Below, in pieces: positions 1 through 7,095 of a DNA stretch of 12,670 nucleotides. The stretch spans positions 1-12,670 of the forward strand of contig JBEQBT010000081.1 of NCBI GenBank assembly GCA_041639705.1, read 5' to 3'. The position numbers were made by a program, and so were the translations under genes. Origin of the DNA: JARDZI01 sp041639705. Its GTDB lineage: Bacteria > Bacillota > Clostridia > Clostridiales > Caloramatoraceae. Position 1 is the stretch's first letter. Each line of letters begins with the position of its first letter. The notes beneath the pieces were generated by a model. That model had not been told where the DNA came from. It made no database searches and worked only from the letters and a program-made list of their open reading frames with translations.

Positions 1-890
1 GCATCATATGATGAAAATTTATTTTTTAACCTTAGCCCACTATTTTTAACCATTCCGATACCTCTCCAAAGATCATCACATGATTCAAAATATTGAAAAA
101 TTTTATTAAATGCCCTGGTATTTCCTTCATGGGAAACTGCTCTTGTGTATAGATTCTCTAGTTTTGCGCTACCATCATATATCTGTAAAAGGAGCTTATA
201 TATTGCTGTTACAATATCACCATTTTCAAATCCAGCAATAACTGAAGGTATCCTATACTCATTAGTTAAAAATTCAAACCCTTTTTCTCCCAGAATTATC
301 GCTACATGTCCTGGACAAATAAACCCATTAATATGAAAGTCCTCCATTAATATTAATTCTCTTAGTATTGGTTCAACTAATTTATGCATTGAAAATATAT
401 AAAAATTATTTACATCCTGATCTATTGCTGTTTGAATTGCTAAAGCTGTTCCTGGTGTGGTAGTTTCAAAACCAATGCCTAAAAAAATCACTTCATATTC
501 AGGGTTGTTTTTAGCTATATCAACTCCATCCAATGCAGAGTATACTGTCTGAACATTTGCACCAAGTGCCTTTAGCCTTTCAAGATTTATGCCCTGCACT
601 GTTCCTGGCACCTTTAACATATCGCCATATGTGGCAATAATAATATTTCTATTCTTCGCTAATTCTAAAATTTCATCTATTCTTTCTGCAGGAGTAACAC
701 ATACAGGACATCCAGGTCCGGAGATAATCCTTATATTTTGAGGAAGCAGGCTCTTAATACCTGATTTAGCTATTGACATGGTGTGTGTGCCGCATATTTC
801 CATTATCTTTATTGGTTTTGTATTCATGCCTTGAATTGCTTTAATTATTTTATCTGCCTCTTGTGGCTTTTTAAATTGTTCCCAGAGCAT
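1..890 (-). CDS. hypD: HypD, [NiFe]-hydrogenase maturation protein (partial, C-terminus cut by window edge)
   Basis: The frame is open from ATG at 890 to the left edge, giving 296 residues. HypD is the iron-sulfur scaffold that, with HypC, holds the Fe(CN)2CO unit built for the active site of [NiFe]-hydrogenases in the cytoplasm. Visible family motifs are EICGTHT (31-37, Cys33), GPGCPVCVT (58-66, Cys61 and Cys64), GFETTTPG (140-147) and CPGHV (192-196). Complete HypD proteins are about 350-370 residues, so some 55-75 residues are missing, including the C-terminal cysteines that bind the 4Fe-4S cluster. The start is fixed by the Shine-Dalgarno AAGGAGGT at 896-903, five bases upstream and inside hypC. 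The ATG lies 20 bases inside the end of hypC, so translational coupling is likely. Identification is firm; completeness cannot be judged here. Confidence 0.95.
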   Translation of the reverse strand, partial: MLWEQFKKPQEADKIIKAIQGMNTKPIKIMEICGTHTMSIAKSGIKSLLPQNIRIISGPGCPVCVTPAERIDEILELAKNRNIIIATYGDMLKVPGTVQGINLERLKALGANVQTVYSALDGVDIAKNNPEYEVIFLGIGFETTTPGTALAIQTAIDQDVNNFYIFSMHKLVEPILRELILMEDFHINGFICPGHVAIILGEKGFEFLTNEYRIPSVIAGFENGDIVTAIYKLLLQIYDGSAKLENLYTRAVSHEGNTRAFNKIFQYFESCDDLWRGIGMVKNSGLRLKNKFSSYD

Positions 891-1098
891 CAGTGACCTC
901 CTTAATAATCCTTATATTTTCCAATGCCTGCTCTTCAGCCAACTTTTCTATAGCAAAGCCAGCATGAACAATACAATAGTCTTCAATCTTCAAATTTTCA
1001 ATAAAGTCTATTCTTATTTTACGGGTAACACCCTCTATTTCACCTATTGCTTCTTTTCCGTTAATCTCTACTATTTTTAAAGGTATTGCCAGACACAT
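871..1098 (-). CDS. hypC: HypC, hydrogenase maturation chaperone
   Basis: This complete small protein has 75 residues, the usual HypC length. HypC is a cytoplasmic chaperone that binds HypD while the Fe(CN)2CO group is assembled and carries it to the precursor of the hydrogenase large subunit. The hallmark N-terminus MCLAIP is present. Cys2, exposed after removal of Met1, is the known iron-binding and partner-binding residue. The conserved segment around His45 (CIVHAGFAI, 42-50) is also present. The ATG at 1098 is required because Cys2 must follow the initiator Met. A G-rich Shine-Dalgarno-like run lies just upstream. The gene overlaps the end of hypF by 38 bases and the start of hypD by 20 bases, so all three genes probably sit on one mRNA. 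Confidence 0.95.
   Translation of the reverse strand: MCLAIPLKIVEINGKEAIGEIEGVTRKIRIDFIENLKIEDYCIVHAGFAIEKLAEEQALENIRIIKEVTDALGTI
896..903 (-). promoter_or_regulatory. hypD ribosome binding site inside hypC
   Basis: The minus strand reads AAGGAGGT five bases before the hypD ATG at 890. It is a near-perfect anti-16S match and lies within the coding sequence of hypC, which fixes the hypD start and supports coupled translation. Confidence 0.85.
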
Positions 1099-3337
1099 TT
1101 ACCCCACCCCCATATTCTGCAATCATTACTTGACCTAGTGCTATCCCTTCATCATTTGTAGATACTCTACTATGGTGATATACATTAAACCCATTACTTT
1201 CTAACCTTTGTTTGATCTTTTTTAACAGATACATATTCTGAAATACTCCTCCAGATAAAACCACATTAGATATTCCTGTTCGTTCTTTATTTATTAAAGA
1301 AATATCTAATGCCATTGCAACAAGTGTATTCATGAATTTGGCAGAAGCCATACCCTTGCACATTCTTTCTGCAACAATTTCTCTAACCAATGGTCTCCAA
1401 TCAAATATAATCATTCCATTATCCTCATATAAGGTATATGTGTAGGCTTTTTCAGTATCTGCTGCTGAATTCTCAAGTATTATTGCGCACTGTCCTTCAT
1501 AGCTTACACTTGATTTGAGACCTAATATTGCCCCAATTCCATCAAATAATCTTCCCATGCTGCTAGCTGGAGGGCAGTTGAAGTTTGATTTTATCATGTC
1601 CAATATTTCACTTGAGTTTTCTGTTAGTTTTAAATTCTCAGGTATAAAGTCTAATGAATCAATAATTTGAGAATATCCTATTCTGTATATTTCCTTTGTT
1701 GCTCTGTCCCCTCCAGGGAGCTTTATAGGTCTTATTGAACCGACCCTTTCGAATCCTTTAAAATCACCAATCAGGAATTCTCCTCCCCATATACCTCCAT
1801 CGGTTCCATATCCAGTGCCATCCCATATAATCCCCAATACCTTTTTTGTTAGGTTATTATCAACCATACAGGAAGCTAAATGTGCATGATGATGCTGTAC
1901 AAACACCAATGGCAATTTACTTTTATTTGACTCATCTATTGCATATTGTGTAGACATATAATCAGGATGAAGATCGCATACAATTATTTCAGGCTCTATA
2001 TCAAACATCCTTTTAAAATGTATTATTTGCTCCTCGTAATGGGTCAAGGTTTCTATGTTTTTTAAATCACCAATATACTGGCTTGGGAATATATAATTTT
2101 CCTTTGTAATTGCAAAGGTTGCCTTTTGTTCTACACCACATCCAAGAATTTGACCTACCCTCTTATTGATTTTAATTGGATATGGTACATAGCCCCTTGA
2201 CCTTCTAATTGGATATTCTTTATTTTCAAAGACTCTCACCAATGAATCATCACATCTAGTATTAATATCTCTGTTATTCATTAAAAATCCATCTGCTATT
2301 CCCGCAAGTTCTTTCAATGCCTCTCGATTATTATGTACAATTGGAGTATCAGAAATATTTCCACTTGTCATAACTAATGTATCAATTTGCTCTTCTAATA
2401 GAAGATAATGAACCGGAGTATAGGGAAGCATAATACCTAAATAATCATTATCCGGAGAAATATAATTAAAATCATCTGACTTTTTCTTCAAAAGTACAAT
2501 TGGTCTTTTGAAACTCATTATTATTTCTCTTTCCTTATCTGATACAAAACACCATTTTTCCACTGTCTCCATATCCCTGCACATCAGTGCAAATGGCTTT
2601 TCATCCCTATGCTTTCTTTCTCTTATCATTTGAACAGAACTTTTGTTTTTAGCATCACAGGCAACATGAAAACCACCAAGTCCCTTTACTGCAATTATAT
2701 TACCCTCAATTAAGCAGTTTCGTGCATTTTCCACTGGATCTCCTTGCATTTTTTCGCCAACTTTATTAGTAAAAAATAGTTCAGGTCCACACTCATAACA
2801 AGAATTTGGCTGAGCATGATAACGCCTGTCTTCTATATTTGTGTATTCCTCAAAGCAATTACTACACATTGGAAATATTTCCATAGTAGTTTGTTTCCTA
2901 TCATATGGCATGTCCTTAATTATAGTAAATCTAGGTCCACAGTTTGTACAATTAATAAATGGAAATTTATATCTTCTATTGTTTTTATCAAAAAGCTCTT
3001 TTATGCAATCTTCACATGTGCATACATCAGGTGATATAAGTGTAAATTTTTTTACACTGCTGCTGCTTTTAATGATTTTGAATTCCTTATAATACTTTAA
3101 CTCATCCCTCATTTTTATTACAACCTCTTCAATAAAAGCTAGTTTAGGACTTTCCTTTTTAATATTCTCTATGAATTTAAACAAGTTACCTTCATTACCT
3201 TCAACATCAATTGTTACGCCTGTTGAAGTATTTTTTACCCACCCTTTTAAGTTATATTCTTTTACAAGCTTATGAATAAAAGGTCTAAATCCAACCCCTT
3301 GTACTATTCCATATACTTCAATGTTCATCCTTTTCAA
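1061..3337 (-). CDS. hypF: HypF, carbamoyltransferase for hydrogenase cyanide ligand synthesis
   Basis: HypF takes the carbamoyl group of carbamoyl phosphate, activates it with ATP and passes it to HypE, where it becomes the cyanide ligand of [NiFe]-hydrogenases. Numbering from TTG 3337 (758 residues), the domains are: acylphosphatase (about 5-92, with GIVQGVGFRPF); two zinc-finger-like units with Cys pairs 108/111, 130/133, 158/161 and 180/183 in the classic spacing; a YrdC-like domain (about 200-370); and a Kae1-like domain with HHHAH (482-486) and a late LSGGVFQN motif. Start choice: AGGTGA at 3342-3347 is four bases from TTG 3337 but 13 from ATG 3328, and TTG keeps the Lys-Arg that often precedes this domain. 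ATG 3328 (755 residues) remains possible. The C-terminal tail of about a dozen residues lies in the hypC overlap. First gene of the operon. Confidence 0.95.
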   Translation of the reverse strand: MKRMNIEVYGIVQGVGFRPFIHKLVKEYNLKGWVKNTSTGVTIDVEGNEGNLFKFIENIKKESPKLAFIEEVVIKMRDELKYYKEFKIIKSSSSVKKFTLISPDVCTCEDCIKELFDKNNRRYKFPFINCTNCGPRFTIIKDMPYDRKQTTMEIFPMCSNCFEEYTNIEDRRYHAQPNSCYECGPELFFTNKVGEKMQGDPVENARNCLIEGNIIAVKGLGGFHVACDAKNKSSVQMIRERKHRDEKPFALMCRDMETVEKWCFVSDKEREIIMSFKRPIVLLKKKSDDFNYISPDNDYLGIMLPYTPVHYLLLEEQIDTLVMTSGNISDTPIVHNNREALKELAGIADGFLMNNRDINTRCDDSLVRVFENKEYPIRRSRGYVPYPIKINKRVGQILGCGVEQKATFAITKENYIFPSQYIGDLKNIETLTHYEEQIIHFKRMFDIEPEIIVCDLHPDYMSTQYAIDESNKSKLPLVFVQHHHAHLASCMVDNNLTKKVLGIIWDGTGYGTDGGIWGGEFLIGDFKGFERVGSIRPIKLPGGDRATKEIYRIGYSQIIDSLDFIPENLKLTENSSEILDMIKSNFNCPPASSMGRLFDGIGAILGLKSSVSYEGQCAIILENSAADTEKAYTYTLYEDNGMIIFDWRPLVREIVAERMCKGMASAKFMNTLVAMALDISLINKERTGISNVVLSGGVFQNMYLLKKIKQRLESNGFNVYHHSRVSTNDEGIALGQVMIAEYGGGVNVSGNTFKNSRD

Positions 3338-3341
3338 AATA

Positions 3342-3347
3342 TCACCT
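3342..3347 (-). promoter_or_regulatory. hypF ribosome binding site favouring the TTG start
   Basis: The minus strand reads AGGTGA, complementary to the 16S tail. Spacing is 4 bases to TTG at 3337 and 13 to ATG at 3328. The ATG has only AAAAGG directly abutting it. This favours TTG, but does not prove it. Confidence 0.5.
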
Positions 3348-3496
3348 GCTATGTTAAATAATTGCAATATGCTTTACACTAAAATATTACATAATTCTAC
3401 TTTTCATTCTATTTATTTACAAACCCACTATAACAGTAAATGTGCTATTTTACTTGATTACAGCATCTATTACAGTGTAAAAAATGTTCTGTTTTC

Positions 3497-3525
3497 ATTA
3501 TAATATAATTACCAATATATTTCAA
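3497..3525 (-). promoter_or_regulatory. Sigma-A-type promoter for hypFCD
   Basis: On the minus strand, TTGAAA (3520-3525) and TATAAT (3497-3502) are separated by exactly 17 bases: a perfect -10 with a 4 of 6 -35. Transcription would start near 3490, leaving a leader of about 150 bases before hypF. Spurious matches are common in AT-rich DNA, but the spacing and position are right. Confidence 0.65.
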
Positions 3526-3686
3526 ATAATGAATTATTTATTTTAACAGTTGTTTGAGGTTTTTATTGATTTTCTTAGTATGTAATAAAAATACTATTAT
3601 TAATTAATATTAATTATATATAAATCATGTTTTTAAAAATTTCCATTAAATTTATTAAAGTTTCTCTTCGTAGTAATTATAAAATA

Positions 3687-3695
3687 TGATATAAT
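3687..3695 (+). promoter_or_regulatory. Extended -10 promoter for the 134-residue protein gene
   Basis: The sequence TGATATAAT is a perfect extended -10 (TGnTATAAT). No good -35 is seen 16-18 bases upstream, which extended -10 promoters tolerate. The predicted start is near 3702, giving a leader of about 55 bases. Confidence 0.55.
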
Positions 3696-3755
3696 CATCA
3701 ATATATAGAAATTTGATTTGTTATGGAATTATTAAAATGAAAAGGAGTATTTAAT

Positions 3756-4160
3756 ATGGGTTTTAAAGATACTATGGCTAAAAAATATGCTGATGCATAT
3801 TTGAGGAAATACGGAGATAGACTAACTCAGGTTCAGGGACATATTTTAAGTGTCAAAGTTCTTGAAAAAACAATCCTTTGGATATTTCATAAGTTACAGG
3901 TTGATTTAGTTGTAAAGCCCGAAAGGAGCAAGGCAATTGCAAGATGTCAATATAAAAAGAATCAATGGTTTAAAAAGCCAAAATTTATGCAGTTAAATCA
4001 AGGTCATCTAGTAGTCGTTCAAGGATTAAAGGGTAAAAAGGGTAAGGAAAATAGTGATATACTCTCTGTGTTAAATGTCAGAAACCTAACTACTAAAAAA
4101 GACTTGGTACAAGTGGATCAAAAGATGCAAAAGGTGCAGCAAAAACAATTTATTAAATAA
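3756..4160 (+). CDS. Basic protein of unknown function, possibly OB-fold-like
   Basis: I do not recognise a named family for this 134-residue protein. The gene looks real: AAAGGAG at 3741-3747 is 8 bases from the ATG, a promoter lies upstream, and a hairpin terminator begins directly after the stop. It has no signal peptide or membrane segment, so it is probably cytoplasmic. It is strongly basic, with about 24 Lys and 5 Arg against about 10 acidic residues. A short N-terminal helix-like part (1-25) is followed by alternating beta-like stretches (about 26-113) and a Gln/Lys-rich tail. The stretch from VQGHILSV (26-33) through HLVVVQG to the late VLNVRNLT resembles the strand order of OB-fold nucleic-acid binders. 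That is pattern reading only, with no detectable family motif. The gene is single, divergent from hypF and convergent with the Ca2+-ATPase gene, so the context gives no functional clue. Confidence 0.8.
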   Translation: MGFKDTMAKKYADAYLRKYGDRLTQVQGHILSVKVLEKTILWIFHKLQVDLVVKPERSKAIARCQYKKNQWFKKPKFMQLNQGHLVVVQGLKGKKGKENSDILSVLNVRNLTTKKDLVQVDQKMQKVQQKQFIK

Positions 4161-4187
4161 GCATATGAAATTTCATATGCTTTTTTT
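4161..4187 (+). terminator. Rho-independent terminator after the basic-protein gene
   Basis: A perfect 20-base palindrome (4161-4180, arms GCATATGAAA/TTTCATATGC) begins right after the stop codon and is followed by seven T residues (4181-4187). On the minus strand the sequence after the hairpin is only moderately T-rich, so service for the convergent ATPase gene is possible but weaker. Confidence 0.85.
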
Positions 4188-4209
4188 AATAGACTTATTT
4201 CTATAATAT

Positions 4210-6870
4210 TTAATGGGAGCGTCTGTACCAAAACAGACTTGATATAGTTGATATTGTTCCTGAGAATGCTATAACTATTCCCCACTGAATTAGAGTTAAC
4301 CCCTGGGTTTTGAAAATACTCTGAAGCCATGGATTATAAACAGTCAATATTAACATTATAGTAGATGAGATAACTGCTAAAACCAAATATATGTTATTAA
4401 GGAAACCAACCTGAAAAACTGAATGTCTTTCGGATTTACATTCAAAAACATGGAACAGTTGTGACATGACAAGGGTACAAAGTGCAACAGTTCTTCCAAG
4501 CTTAAGATTCCCATCAAAAAATACTAATGTCATTGCAAATGAAACAATAGTACACAATCCAATTAAAATTCCTCTTAATATAATTTTAGACCATAATCCA
4601 TTTGAGAAAATACTTTCATCCTTTCTTCTTGGATTTTTCATCATAATATCCTTCTCTCCAGGTTCAAGGCTTAGCGCCATTGCAGGAAGTCCATCTGTTG
4701 CAAGATTTACAAGAAGTATTTGTATAGGCAAAAGAGGAAGTGGAAGGTTTAATAATGATGCTACAAACATGGTCAAAACCTCACCAATATTACAGGATAG
4801 CAAATATCTAATAAATTTTCTTATATTATCATATATTACTCTACCCTCCCGTACAGCTGCAACAATAGTAGCAAAATTATCATCGAGGAGCACCATTGAT
4901 GAAGCTTCCTTTGTAACATCTGTACCAGAAATACCCATTGCTACTCCTATGTCAGCCTCTTTTATAGCTGGGGCATCGTTAACTCCATCTCCAGTCATGG
5001 CTACAATCATATTTTTATTTTTCAAAGCTTTGACAATTCTGTATTTATGGGATGGATTTACCCTTGCAAATACCCTAACCTTATCTATAATCTTTTCAAG
5101 TTGAGTATCATTCATTTTATTTAATTCATCACCTGTCAAAATTATTTCATCTTTCCCAACCATTTTAAGTTCCTCAGCAATTGCCTGAGCAGTTAATTTA
5201 TGGTCGCCAGTTATCATAATAGGAATAATTCCAGCTATTTTACACTCAATTATGGCATCTCTTGCTTCTTTTCTTGGTGGGTCAATCATACCTATTAAAC
5301 CAATAAATGTTAAGTTTTCCTCTGAAATGCTGTTTGTCATGGTGTCTAGCTTTTTAAAGGAACAGGCAATAACTCTTAATGCTGATTTAGCCATCTTGTT
5401 GTTGGTTTGAGTAATTTCATTGGATAATTCACGTGTTAGCTTAACCTCTTGACCATTAATAAGAATATTAGTACATCTATTTAAAAGACTTTCAATTGCT
5501 CCCTTCACAAATAAATATCTTCCACTATCATACTGGCATAATACAGACATCATCTTTCTTTCTGAATCAAATGGATTTTCTCTTATAACTTTTGTTTTTT
5601 TCATAATTTCATCTTTAAATATCCCCATTTTTGCCGCCATAACAAGAAGAGCAATTTCTGTAGGATCACCCATGTATAAAGTACCTGTTTCATTTTGCTT
5701 ATTTGATTTTCGTGATTCTTCAGGAATTAATGCATTATTGCATATTGCACAGCATTCAGCCATTTTTCTTATATTTTTATCATTTCTGACATTTAGTTTT
5801 ACTGATCCTACTGTCACATTACCTTCAATATCATATCCATCACCAGATACCTCACAATACTTGTCATTTATGTATAGCTTTTTTACTGTCATTCTATTTT
5901 GTGTCAATGTGCCAGTTTTATCTGAACATATAATATTTGTACAGCCTAACGTTTCAACTGCTGGAAGCTTTCTCACAAGAGCATTGTTATTCATCATCCT
6001 CTGAACACCTATAGCTAGGGATACTGTCACAATAGCTGGAAGCCCTTCTGGAATCGCTGCAACTGCCAGGCTAACTCCTATAAGGAACATTTTATATGCA
6101 TCTTCTCCTCTAAGTATCCCTAGAACAGTAACAACTGCACATATTAATAAGCACCCAAGCACCAACATTTTTCCCATATTTTCAAGCTTATGTTGAAGGG
6201 GCGTTTGGGGTGTCTCTATATTCTGAAGCATATTTGCAATTTTTCCCATTTCAGTATCCATACCGATAGCAATTACTCTTCCCTTTCCCCTTCCATGGGT
6301 TATGCTGCATCCCATATAAACAGAGTAGGAATTTTCTTTATTTTCATAACTTTTATATATTTTTTTATCTACTGGTACTGATTCTCCAGTTAATATAGAT
6401 TCGTCACTTTGTATTGAATCACCATTTACAATAATGCAATCTGCAGGAATCCTATCTCCTGCTTCAATTTCAATTATATCCCCTATAACTATTTCTCTTG
6501 CTTTTATTATTTTTACCCTACCATCTCTTATAACCTTTGCTGTAGGAGCTGCAAGTTCGTTTAAAGCCTCCAGGGACCTTTCAGTTTTATATTCCTGTAT
6601 AAACCCCAACACTGCATTTATTATTACAATGATGAGTATTGTTATGGCATCTGCCTTTTCTCCCATGAATCCTGATATTACTGTTGCAGCAATAAGAATC
6701 CAAATAATCAGATCGTTAAACTGTGAAAAGAATATTTTAAATGGAGAGGTTTTTTTCTTTCTTGTTATTTCATTAAAACCGTACTTTTCAAGTCTCTTTT
6801 GTGCTTCCTTTGAGTCTAAACCTGTTGTATAATCTAAATATTCATTGGATTTTGCATTTAGTATCCCCAC
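4210..6870 (-). CDS. Type IIA calcium-transporting P-type ATPase (SERCA/PacL-like)
   Basis: This 886-residue membrane pump uses ATP to export cations, most likely Ca2+. In order it has: a cation-ATPase N-terminal domain (about 5-60); actuator motif TGES (161-164); M4 PEGLP (274-278, Glu275); phosphorylation motif DKTGTLT (Asp317); nucleotide-binding KGA (456-458); hinge TGDGVND (626-632); and a C-terminal bundle of about six membrane helices from about 685. Residues matching both SERCA calcium sites are present: Glu275, Asn694, Glu697, Asn722, Thr725 and Asp726. The position matching SERCA Glu908 is Gln804 by eye alignment. The start is GTG at 6870, with AGGGAG (6879-6884) eight bases upstream. 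Length is normal for bacterial members. It is a single gene, divergent from the pyrophosphatase gene. Calcium is inferred from homology; Mn2+ or another ion is not excluded. Confidence 0.93.
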   Translation of the reverse strand: MGILNAKSNEYLDYTTGLDSKEAQKRLEKYGFNEITRKKKTSPFKIFFSQFNDLIIWILIAATVISGFMGEKADAITILIIVIINAVLGFIQEYKTERSLEALNELAAPTAKVIRDGRVKIIKAREIVIGDIIEIEAGDRIPADCIIVNGDSIQSDESILTGESVPVDKKIYKSYENKENSYSVYMGCSITHGRGKGRVIAIGMDTEMGKIANMLQNIETPQTPLQHKLENMGKMLVLGCLLICAVVTVLGILRGEDAYKMFLIGVSLAVAAIPEGLPAIVTVSLAIGVQRMMNNNALVRKLPAVETLGCTNIICSDKTGTLTQNRMTVKKLYINDKYCEVSGDGYDIEGNVTVGSVKLNVRNDKNIRKMAECCAICNNALIPEESRKSNKQNETGTLYMGDPTEIALLVMAAKMGIFKDEIMKKTKVIRENPFDSERKMMSVLCQYDSGRYLFVKGAIESLLNRCTNILINGQEVKLTRELSNEITQTNNKMAKSALRVIACSFKKLDTMTNSISEENLTFIGLIGMIDPPRKEARDAIIECKIAGIIPIMITGDHKLTAQAIAEELKMVGKDEIILTGDELNKMNDTQLEKIIDKVRVFARVNPSHKYRIVKALKNKNMIVAMTGDGVNDAPAIKEADIGVAMGISGTDVTKEASSMVLLDDNFATIVAAVREGRVIYDNIRKFIRYLLSCNIGEVLTMFVASLLNLPLPLLPIQILLVNLATDGLPAMALSLEPGEKDIMMKNPRRKDESIFSNGLWSKIILRGILIGLCTIVSFAMTLVFFDGNLKLGRTVALCTLVMSQLFHVFECKSERHSVFQVGFLNNIYLVLAVISSTIMLILTVYNPWLQSIFKTQGLTLIQWGIVIAFSGTISTISSLFWYRRSH

Positions 6871-6878
6871 CCTATCAT

Positions 6879-6884
6879 CTCCCT
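6879..6884 (-). promoter_or_regulatory. Ribosome binding site fixing the GTG start of the Ca2+-ATPase
   Basis: The minus strand reads AGGGAG eight bases before GTG at 6870. The nearby ATG at 6876-6878 on this strand is out of frame, so GTG is the start. Confidence 0.75.
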
Positions 6885-6992
6885 AAAATAATTTCTATTT
6901 ATAAATTTTTTAATCTATAACTATTTATATTTACAAAATCATCCAAGTATCACATTTGTTTCTTTGTTTTATAATAAACATAGAATTTATTG

Positions 6993-7020
6993 TTTACATT
7001 TAAAAATAATTCTTTATAAT
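6993..7020 (+). promoter_or_regulatory. Promoter for the pyrophosphatase gene
   Basis: TTTACA (6993-6998) and a perfect TATAAT (7015-7020) are separated by 16 bases, giving a leader of about 70 bases before the ATG at 7096. The divergent region 6871-7095 is very AT-rich. I could not pick a convincing minus-strand promoter for the ATPase there. Confidence 0.5.
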
Positions 7021-7095
7021 TAAATTATCAATATTTACATAAAATTGTTAATTCATTTGAATTTCAAAATAAAATACTTATTATGGAGGTAAAAT

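Larger units (their letters stand above)
3338..3755. other. Divergent intergenic region between hypF and the basic-protein gene
   Basis: This stretch of about 420 bases holds no supported gene. The left part (3338-3490) is the predicted hypF leader. It contains TTTACACT (3373-3380) facing its inverse AGTGTAAA (3474-3481), and three ATWACAG copies at 3430-3436, 3457-3463 and 3469-3475. Promoters for both directions lie at about 3497-3525 (minus) and 3687-3695 (plus). The middle, about 3530-3660, is almost pure A/T with no structure I can interpret. I recognise no riboswitch. Confidence 0.6.

Noticed and set aside
145..336. Short plus-strand open frame near the left edge
   Set aside because: It is antisense to hypD, whose motifs are unmistakable on the minus strand.
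3321..3503. Short plus-strand open frame in the hypF upstream region
   Set aside because: It overlaps the hypF start and leader antisense, has no supporting ribosome binding site, and its low-complexity translation resembles no family.
3756..4160. The small basic protein as part of the hydrogenase maturation system
   Set aside because: It is on the opposite strand with its own promoter and terminator and has no cysteine or histidine motif suited to metal handling; proximity alone does not support the link.
4466..5104. Long plus-strand open frame of 212 codons
   Set aside because: It is exactly antisense to the conserved C-terminal half of the Ca2+-ATPase gene, has no good ribosome binding site, and its translation shows no recognisable pattern; it reflects codon bias of the opposite strand.
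6871..7095. A metal-sensing riboswitch upstream of the Ca2+-ATPase or ppaC
   Set aside because: I looked for conserved G-rich cores and stable stems, and the region is almost all A/T with no such element; a covariance-model search would settle it.
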